Assembly (NCBI GenBank): GCA_013215655.1
Contig: JABSOX010000055.1
Span: 1 to 37,424, forward strand
DNA length: 37,424 nucleotides
Reading direction: 5' to 3'
From: Colwellia sp.
GTDB lineage: Bacteria; Pseudomonadota; Gammaproteobacteria; Enterobacterales; Alteromonadaceae
Below, piece by piece: positions 32,311 through 37,424 of this stretch (position 1 is its first letter; each line of letters starts with the position of its first letter). The notes beneath the pieces are model-generated. The model saw only the letters and a program-made list of their open reading frames with translations, made no database searches and was not told where the DNA came from. The position numbers and the translations under genes were made by a program.

Positions 32311-34548
32311 ATGACTCACTACGCACAAAAACTACCGTTGACTGGATTTAAATTCAGTGCGCTAACGCTGGTTATTGCCACTACTTTTCAAGTTCATACA
32401 TCGGCAGCAGCAGAAATAAAAGAGCTTGCAATCACAACTGTTTCGGCGCAAACAGAAGATAGTTATAAAGTTGAATTATCTAGTTCACCAAAATATACAC
32501 AACCATTATTAGACACCGCTAAAACGATTTCAGTGATTTCAAAATCGGTAATGAAAGATCGCAATGTTGATAGTCTACGAGATGCCTTACGCAATGTTCC
32601 AGGTATTACCCTTGAAGCAGGGGAAGGTGGCACACCAACCGGTGATAGCATGTCTATTCGAGGATTTAATGCGCGTAGTAATATCATGATCGATGGCGTG
32701 AGAGATGTTGCTGGATATTCACGTGATACATTTAATATTGAGTCGGTAGAAGTAGCCAAGGGACCAGGTTCTGCCGTATATGGTCGTGGCTCGGCTGGTG
32801 GAACGATAAATATGGTAACTAAAACGGCCAAATTAGATGAGTTTAACGATGTAAGTTTACGTATCGGCAGTGAAAGTGATTATCGTGTGCAAGTAGATGT
32901 AAATGTAGCTGTCGGTGAAAGTTCAGCACTGCGTATAAATTTACTTAATGATGATGGTGGGGTGGCTGGTCGTGATGAGGTAGAGAATTCAAAAACAGCC
33001 ATTGCCGCTTCGTTTGTTAGTGGTGTCGCTACGGATTCTCGTTTAACGATTAACGCGGATTATCAAAAACAAGAGAACATTCCCGATTATGGATTACCAT
33101 GGATCCCTAACTATTCTACTCGTAGTGATAGAACACTTCACACCGATATTGCTCAATATGAAGGACAAGAGCCTCCTGTTAAGTACAGTAACTTTTATGG
33201 CAATGTGAATCGTGATTTTGAAGATATCAAAGCAATGTCATTGACAGTGAAATATGAAAAAGACTTGTCGGAAAATACATTGCTTCGTGTTTTGGCACGC
33301 ACAGGCTCTATTGAAAGACAATCTATCGTGAATGCCCCTCGTTTTGAATATGAAAAAATTGACGATGTGCGGGTTTATGGTCAAGGTGCGGTAATTGGTT
33401 TAGGACATGACAAAACGCGAGATACTGAAGATTCTCTGTCGGTACTGCAACTTGATTTAATTGGCAATTACAATTTCAATGGTATTGATCACGATGTTGT
33501 TGTTGGTTTTGAATATGCAAAAGAGAAGTTTGAACGTTGGAATTTTGAAGCCATTATTGAAGATAACTTGCAAGATATTGAAGTTGATCTTTATAACCCG
33601 GATTCTTCACTTGCCTTTACAGGCCAATATAAACGCGCCGATAAAAGTAACGAAGCAACGGGTGATACGACGGCATTTTATATTTTTGATACGATGACTT
33701 TAAGCCCTAACTGGCAGATATCTGCCGGTATTCGTTATGATATTTTTGAGACTGAATATTTTTACGATTTAGATGGTGATGATCCTACACTCGTTTTAAA
33801 AGCTAAAGAAAATGAAGTCAGTTGGAATTTTGGTGTGGTTTATAAACCTGCCGATAATGGCAGTATTTATTTTGGCGCTGGCAATTCATTTAGTCCATCG
33901 GCGGAAGATTTGACTGCGTCATCACGAGGCAATAATGCAGAACTGGACCCAGAAGAAACACTTAGCTATGAATTTGGTACTAAATGGAATCTTTTAGATC
34001 ATCGTATTTTGGCAAGTGCCGCTATATTTCGCACAGAAAAGAATAACGCCCGTTCAGATGACCCGTTTGCAGAAAATAGCAGAGACGAGATTTTAAAAGG
34101 TGAGCAACGAGTTGACGGTATCGAGCTAAGTGCTGTAGGTCAAATTAACGATCTGTTATCTATTACTGCAGCTTATACCTATCAAGATAGTGAAGTGGTT
34201 AAAGCAACTGGCGCAGACGCCGTTCAAAATGGCGTTGAATTGAGAAAAACACCAAAACATTCATTTTCTGTTTGGGGCAAATATGATATTTCTGAAAAGC
34301 TTACTGTAGGCTTGGGTAGTCAATATATGGGTGAACGTTATAACAGCTCTGATCCCGGTGGTCGTGAACAAGCGGATGACTACTTAATTTTTGACATGAT
34401 GGTATCGTATCAATTCTCAGATCAGTTAAGTGTACAAATGAATGGGTCAAACTTAACAGATGAAGATTATGCAGACCAAATTGGCGGTGGCCACTTTGTT
34501 CCAGGTGAAGGACGTTACTTTTCAATAAGTGCAAATTACTCCTTTTAA
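32311..34548 (+). CDS. TonB-dependent catecholate siderophore receptor, Fiu/PiuA type
   Basis: 745 residues. A signal peptide (about 1-33, ending TSAAA) is followed by a short N-terminal segment with a possible TonB box (LAITTVSAQ), a plug domain (about 55-180; TAKTISVISKSVMKDRN, SIRGFNARSNIMIDGVRD, GPGSAVYGRGSAGGTINMVTK) and a 22-strand barrel to the C-terminus, which ends in aromatic YFSISANYSF. The plug motifs are close to Fiu/PiuA-type receptors for iron-catecholate compounds, and piuC follows, the usual partner of that type. It should take up Fe(III)-siderophores, energised by the divergent TonB2-type operon. A Fur-box-like site sits upstream. The exact ligand cannot be read from the sequence. 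Confidence 0.93.
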   Translation: MTHYAQKLPLTGFKFSALTLVIATTFQVHTSAAAEIKELAITTVSAQTEDSYKVELSSSPKYTQPLLDTAKTISVISKSVMKDRNVDSLRDALRNVPGITLEAGEGGTPTGDSMSIRGFNARSNIMIDGVRDVAGYSRDTFNIESVEVAKGPGSAVYGRGSAGGTINMVTKTAKLDEFNDVSLRIGSESDYRVQVDVNVAVGESSALRINLLNDDGGVAGRDEVENSKTAIAASFVSGVATDSRLTINADYQKQENIPDYGLPWIPNYSTRSDRTLHTDIAQYEGQEPPVKYSNFYGNVNRDFEDIKAMSLTVKYEKDLSENTLLRVLARTGSIERQSIVNAPRFEYEKIDDVRVYGQGAVIGLGHDKTRDTEDSLSVLQLDLIGNYNFNGIDHDVVVGFEYAKEKFERWNFEAIIEDNLQDIEVDLYNPDSSLAFTGQYKRADKSNEATGDTTAFYIFDTMTLSPNWQISAGIRYDIFETEYFYDLDGDDPTLVLKAKENEVSWNFGVVYKPADNGSIYFGAGNSFSPSAEDLTASSRGNNAELDPEETLSYEFGTKWNLLDHRILASAAIFRTEKNNARSDDPFAENSRDEILKGEQRVDGIELSAVGQINDLLSITAAYTYQDSEVVKATGADAVQNGVELRKTPKHSFSVWGKYDISEKLTVGLGSQYMGERYNSSDPGGREQADDYLIFDMMVSYQFSDQLSVQMNGSNLTDEDYADQIGGGHFVPGEGRYFSISANYSF

Positions 34549-34603
34549 TTTGAGTTAGCTGCGCTATGTAATATCAGTGGAATTAGCATAGTGTGTTTTT
34601 TAT

Positions 34604-34625
34604 CGGTCGGATTTAGTTCCGGCCG
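34604..34625 (+). terminator. GC hairpin between the receptor and piuC, possible attenuator
   Basis: CGGTCGGA, six-base loop, TCCGGCCG: eight pairs with one wobble, strikingly GC-rich here. The following run is AATTGATTTTT, so the T tract is delayed. It could partly end receptor transcripts and lower piuC expression. Confidence 0.45.
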
Positions 34626-34659
34626 AATTGATTTTTGATCGGTTTTTATCTGGAGTATA

Positions 34660-35346
34660 TTGGTTTTGTTATTAAAAATACCGAACGTATTAAATAAAGA
34701 ACAAGTACATCAAGTTAAACAAGTGATGTTAGCAGCCGATTGGACTGACGGTAATGTCACTGCTGGCTATCAAAGTTCTCAAGCGAAGAATAATTTACAA
34801 TTGCCTGAAAATTCACACGCTGCCATCGAACTTGGAGATTTGATATTAGCGACATTAGCCAAAAATAACATGTTTATGTCTGCTGCTTTACCTCTGAAAA
34901 TTTTTCCTCCACTATTTAATTGTTATCAAGGGGGCGGAAATTTTGGTGTACATGTGGACAATGCGATTCGTCAGGTGCCCGGAACCCCTGTAAAAGTACG
35001 CACTGATGTTTCTATGACATTATTTATTTCTGAACCCGATGAGTACGAAGGTGGTGAGTTAGTGATTGAAGAAACCTTTGGTTCGCAAAAAGTGAAACTA
35101 GCGGCAGGAGATATGATCCTTTACCCATCAACAAGTTTGCATCGGGTAACACCTGTTACGCGAGGTCGTCGACTAGCTTCCTTTTTCTGGTTGCAGAGCA
35201 TGATCAGTAGTGACGAAAAGCGCAGTTTATTATTTGATATGGACATGGCAATCCAATCGTTACGTAATAAAGTGGCTGACAGCCCTGAAATAATTCAATT
35301 AACCGGGGTTTACCATAATATGTTGCGTCAATGGGCGCAAACCTAA
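34660..35346 (+). CDS. piuC: Fe(II)/2-oxoglutarate-dependent PKHD-type hydroxylase, PiuC/YbiX
   Basis: 228 residues (226 from the second TTG), against 225 in E. coli YbiX, with which it aligns nearly end to end. The iron-binding residues are the H-x-D pair in FGVHVDNAIR and the later histidine in PSTSLHRVTP; the arginine in TRGRRLASFFW should bind 2-oxoglutarate. YEGGELVIEETFG is also typical. No ATG is available. TTG at 34666 matches the family's start (MLLKIPNV like MMYHIPGV) and has GGAG ten bases ahead; TTG at 34660 is only four bases away. PiuC genes usually follow Fiu/PiuA-type receptors, as here, and share their iron regulation. The exact hydroxylated substrate is not firmly established; modification of a siderophore or another iron-linked compound is likely. 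Confidence 0.93.
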   Translation: MVLLLKIPNVLNKEQVHQVKQVMLAADWTDGNVTAGYQSSQAKNNLQLPENSHAAIELGDLILATLAKNNMFMSAALPLKIFPPLFNCYQGGGNFGVHVDNAIRQVPGTPVKVRTDVSMTLFISEPDEYEGGELVIEETFGSQKVKLAAGDMILYPSTSLHRVTPVTRGRRLASFFWLQSMISSDEKRSLLFDMDMAIQSLRNKVADSPEIIQLTGVYHNMLRQWAQT

Positions 35347-35398
35347 TAAAAGTCAGATGATATTCATTAAACGAAATGAGTTAATAATAAAAACATAT

Positions 35399-35436
35399 AA
35401 AAAGGGCAATAACATTAATGTGTTATTGCCCTTTTT
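35399..35436. terminator. strong bidirectional rho-independent terminator
   Basis: A perfect 16-bp stem (AAAAAGGGCAATAACA with TGTTATTGCCCTTTTT) around a six-base loop. It carries A and T tracts on both sides, so it works on both strands, ending piuC on the plus strand and the convergent DUF2235 gene on the minus strand. Confidence 0.93.
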
Positions 35437-35501
35437 GATATTTCATTACTACTTTTTATTATGTAGATATCCTTGAATACTTTATCTGTTTATCCAAGGT
35501 T

Positions 35502-37073
35502 TTAAATGCGTTCAACCTCTAAGCGTATTTTACCTAAGTTATTGCCGTAGCGCTTTTTCATGTCATTGGCAAAAGGCAAAAATTCTCCAGATTTTTCAAT
35601 GACTTTATTGACTGGTCCATTGCCGATAACAAAGGCTAAATCATCATTTTTACTAATAGAGCCACATAAGGTAAACCAGTCACAATCAACTCGTCTGAAG
35701 GGCTGTTGCATGCGTATAAAGGGTTCGGATAAACCTAAGGATACGGTATCTAAATTCCAACCTCCCGGGCCACACTTTATTGAAGCATCTTGCCATTGCT
35801 GATCTGAAACAACCGTAAAACTGTACTCAACTCCTTTTTCTAGCATCAAGCCGGTGAAGTTATGAAGTTCACTGGCAAAGACAGTAACCGTTTCTTTATC
35901 TCCTGAGTTTTCAAGGAAACGCATATCACGTCTAGGATGCTCTATATGATCTTTGATTCCTGTACATTCAACAGTACGTCCATCGGCAAAAAGCAGAGTA
36001 TGATCTGTTCCTTTTAATGACTCTGGGCGATAATCTTTGTCTTTGTATATTCTTGCGGCAACCGCAGCATGCACAAAGGGTTTATGGTCAGCAAGTTTGT
36101 CATTCTCAATAACACAACACTTTCTATCCATAAGTGTGATTAAAGAAAACAGAAAATTTCTTTGCTGTTGATGGTTTTTACCAAAGGGATTCGGGTTACG
36201 CTTAATATCATCAAGACCCAATTTATATTTTACGTTGTCAGGTAATACGGTGTTGAGCATGTCTTGGTTAGGCATATCAAAGGTGAGATCTGACACATTA
36301 TCAGCGACCCAATTTAGATAATACTCAAGTGATACATCACTTAATCCGTCACGGTTATAACTGCCACCAACATCTGAATGAGCACCTGAAAACCATACTT
36401 CGTGTACTACGCCGGGTTGATAGTTCATTAACGTTGGCTGAAATGCATGGCGCTTATCGTCCATAGATACACAATGCAAAGCTTTTTTTACATTTGTCGG
36501 CAGGGTATGACCATTTTCAAATAATACTTTAGATTTAGGTCGATCAGACTTAGACATATTGGGTAAACCGAAACTGGCGACGGTATCGTATAAAGCTTCA
36601 TAAACAAAGGGTGTTAGTGCTTGGTAACTTTGATCGGTTAGTGCCTTCTTTTTATGGTGTTCTTCAATTTTAGCGACAAACCGTCGTGCCAGAGCTGAAC
36701 CTCTACTGAAACCACCAACCAATAATTTATCCCCAGGGGTATAAGCGAGGTGAAAGTCACTTAATGCATTTTTTAAAATAGTAGCAACATCGGAATTCTT
36801 ATTTGCTATCGTTGAGTTATATAAGCGTTTTAATTTAGAGCCATAGGTACCAATACCATGATAATAAAATACTTTTTGATCAGCTCTTGGCCATGAACAT
36901 AAACCGTAATCGGTGTGTTTTTTTTCTTTTAAATTTCCACCACACATCAAATGAAACTTGAGAACATTACTAATACTATTGTCTTCTTCAAGACCATTTT
37001 TATTTATTTCTTGCTCTGCATCGCTTGGCTCGTTACTTGTGCCATCGAAGTTAAAAATAAGTAGTTTTGACAT
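35502..37073 (-). CDS. DUF2235 hydrolase (Tle1-like lipase fold) with lectin-like C-terminal domain
   Basis: About 523 residues from the ATG at 37073, which has AAGGA seven bases ahead; an upstream ATG at 37166 would add 31 residues with no ribosome site or family match. Residues about 3-260 are the DUF2235 alpha/beta hydrolase: LLIFNFDGTSNEP opening, nucleophile S123 in GGFSRGSALARRF, D163 in LYDTVASFG and H232 in SGAHSDVGGSY, a plausible Ser-Asp-His triad as in the Tle1 type VI phospholipases. The last 130 residues look different: TVFASELHNFTGLML, DWFTLCGSI, LAFVIGN and FANDMKKRYGNNLGKIRLEV recall LecA/PA-IL-type sugar-binding sandwiches (YGNN-x-G). No VgrG or immunity-like gene is adjacent. 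A role as effector or surface-acting lipase is inferred. No signal peptide. Confidence 0.85.
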   Translation of the reverse strand: MSKLLIFNFDGTSNEPSDAEQEINKNGLEEDNSISNVLKFHLMCGGNLKEKKHTDYGLCSWPRADQKVFYYHGIGTYGSKLKRLYNSTIANKNSDVATILKNALSDFHLAYTPGDKLLVGGFSRGSALARRFVAKIEEHHKKKALTDQSYQALTPFVYEALYDTVASFGLPNMSKSDRPKSKVLFENGHTLPTNVKKALHCVSMDDKRHAFQPTLMNYQPGVVHEVWFSGAHSDVGGSYNRDGLSDVSLEYYLNWVADNVSDLTFDMPNQDMLNTVLPDNVKYKLGLDDIKRNPNPFGKNHQQQRNFLFSLITLMDRKCCVIENDKLADHKPFVHAAVAARIYKDKDYRPESLKGTDHTLLFADGRTVECTGIKDHIEHPRRDMRFLENSGDKETVTVFASELHNFTGLMLEKGVEYSFTVVSDQQWQDASIKCGPGGWNLDTVSLGLSEPFIRMQQPFRRVDCDWFTLCGSISKNDDLAFVIGNGPVNKVIEKSGEFLPFANDMKKRYGNNLGKIRLEVERI

Positions 37074-37424
37074 AATCATTCCTTGTAAGTTGTTATCGAT
37101 ATACTTCCGTTTAAAAAGCAGTGATAGCTTTTTCTCTATCATGATAGTTGATCGGTCAAAAATCAAACAGTTATTTGTTGCTAGCTAAACAACTGCTTTG
37201 TGCTGTTGTAAATCCTTTTGTGGAAATAAGACTAAAATAATAACGTTATGGAAATGTTGTTTTTATTAATACCTTCTTAATAGCTGATAATGATTGTGCA
37301 GAATTAATGTGTTGTTATTATTAACCTTTAAAATAAGTAAGTTACTATTAGGGTCTGTTGATCTTTCGAGTTCGAATTTTGTTCACTTAAGCGCATCCTG
37401 ATCGCGGCGCGAGGAATGTAACTT
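37074..37424. other. upstream region of the DUF2235 gene and window edge
   Basis: 351 bases without a supported gene. The part near 37080-37350 is AT-rich leader and promoter region. From about 37351 the composition rises sharply in G+C, which may mark the end of a mobile element cut by the window edge. Confidence 0.5.
37351..37424. mobile_element. possible insertion-sequence end, cut by the window edge
   Basis: The sequence begins GGGTCTGTTGATCTTTCG after a run of A/T bases and becomes GC-rich (GATCGCGGCGCGAGG) within 60 bases. That sharp edge and the GGGTCTGTTG start resemble terminal inverted repeats of IS elements. No transposase or second end is visible, so this is only a suggestion. 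Confidence 0.3.

Noticed and set aside
1-37424. CRISPR arrays, tRNA or rRNA genes
   Set aside because: No spaced direct repeats of suitable length and no tRNA- or rRNA-like sequence was recognised by eye.

Overview
The window looks like the chromosome of an AT-rich marine gammaproteobacterium of the order Alteromonadales, most likely Colwelliaceae (Colwellia or Thalassotalea type). This rests on protein resemblance and gene order: pqiABC, yiaW-yiaV, a TonB2-type energy operon with a DUF3450 gene, and a catecholate receptor next to piuC. I could not run a database search. No tRNA, rRNA, CRISPR array or complete insertion sequence was seen.

Layout. 1-2.7 kb: the 3' end of a TPR protein cut by the window edge, two small AidA/PixA-like hypothetical genes, and an array of 12-bp repeats. 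2.7-4.7 kb: a group I truncated hemoglobin whose end overlaps the start of a hybrid sensor histidine kinase, a likely gas- or redox-sensing pair. 5-10 kb: pyruvate dehydrogenase E1 and E2 (aceE-aceF) facing a divergent Lrp/AsnC regulator, with no lpd or pdhR. 10.7-13.8 kb: a glycine-zipper exported protein, an HtrA-type protease, and a TAXI-type binding lipoprotein with an added membrane helix. 13.8-19.4 kb (minus): an envelope cluster of DUF3313 lipoprotein, yiaW, yiaV, outer-membrane phospholipase A, a small membrane protein, a DUF4239 protein and an outer-membrane barrel. It faces pqiABC (19.8-23.2 kb), an intermembrane lipid-transport system. 23.4-26.5 kb (minus): a three-domain sulfur enzyme (cysteine desulfurase + persulfide dioxygenase + rhodanese) followed by a TauE/SafE-type anion exporter. 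26.7-35.4 kb: an iron-uptake island with a TonB2-type operon (DUF3450, TtpC-like, ExbB, ExbD, TonB, TPR, truncated PepSY protein) divergent from a siderophore receptor and piuC, with a Fur-box-like site between them. 35.5-37.1 kb: a DUF2235/Tle1-like hydrolase with a lectin-like C-terminal domain. The last ~75 bases change composition abruptly and may be the end of a mobile element.

The most interesting system is the sulfur module. One polypeptide appears able to take sulfur from cysteine as a persulfide, oxidise it to sulfite and handle it through a rhodanese, while the next gene could export the product. The globin-kinase pair is second. The phospholipase gene also has an odd start, with four in-frame ATGs 12 bp apart in a short tandem repeat.
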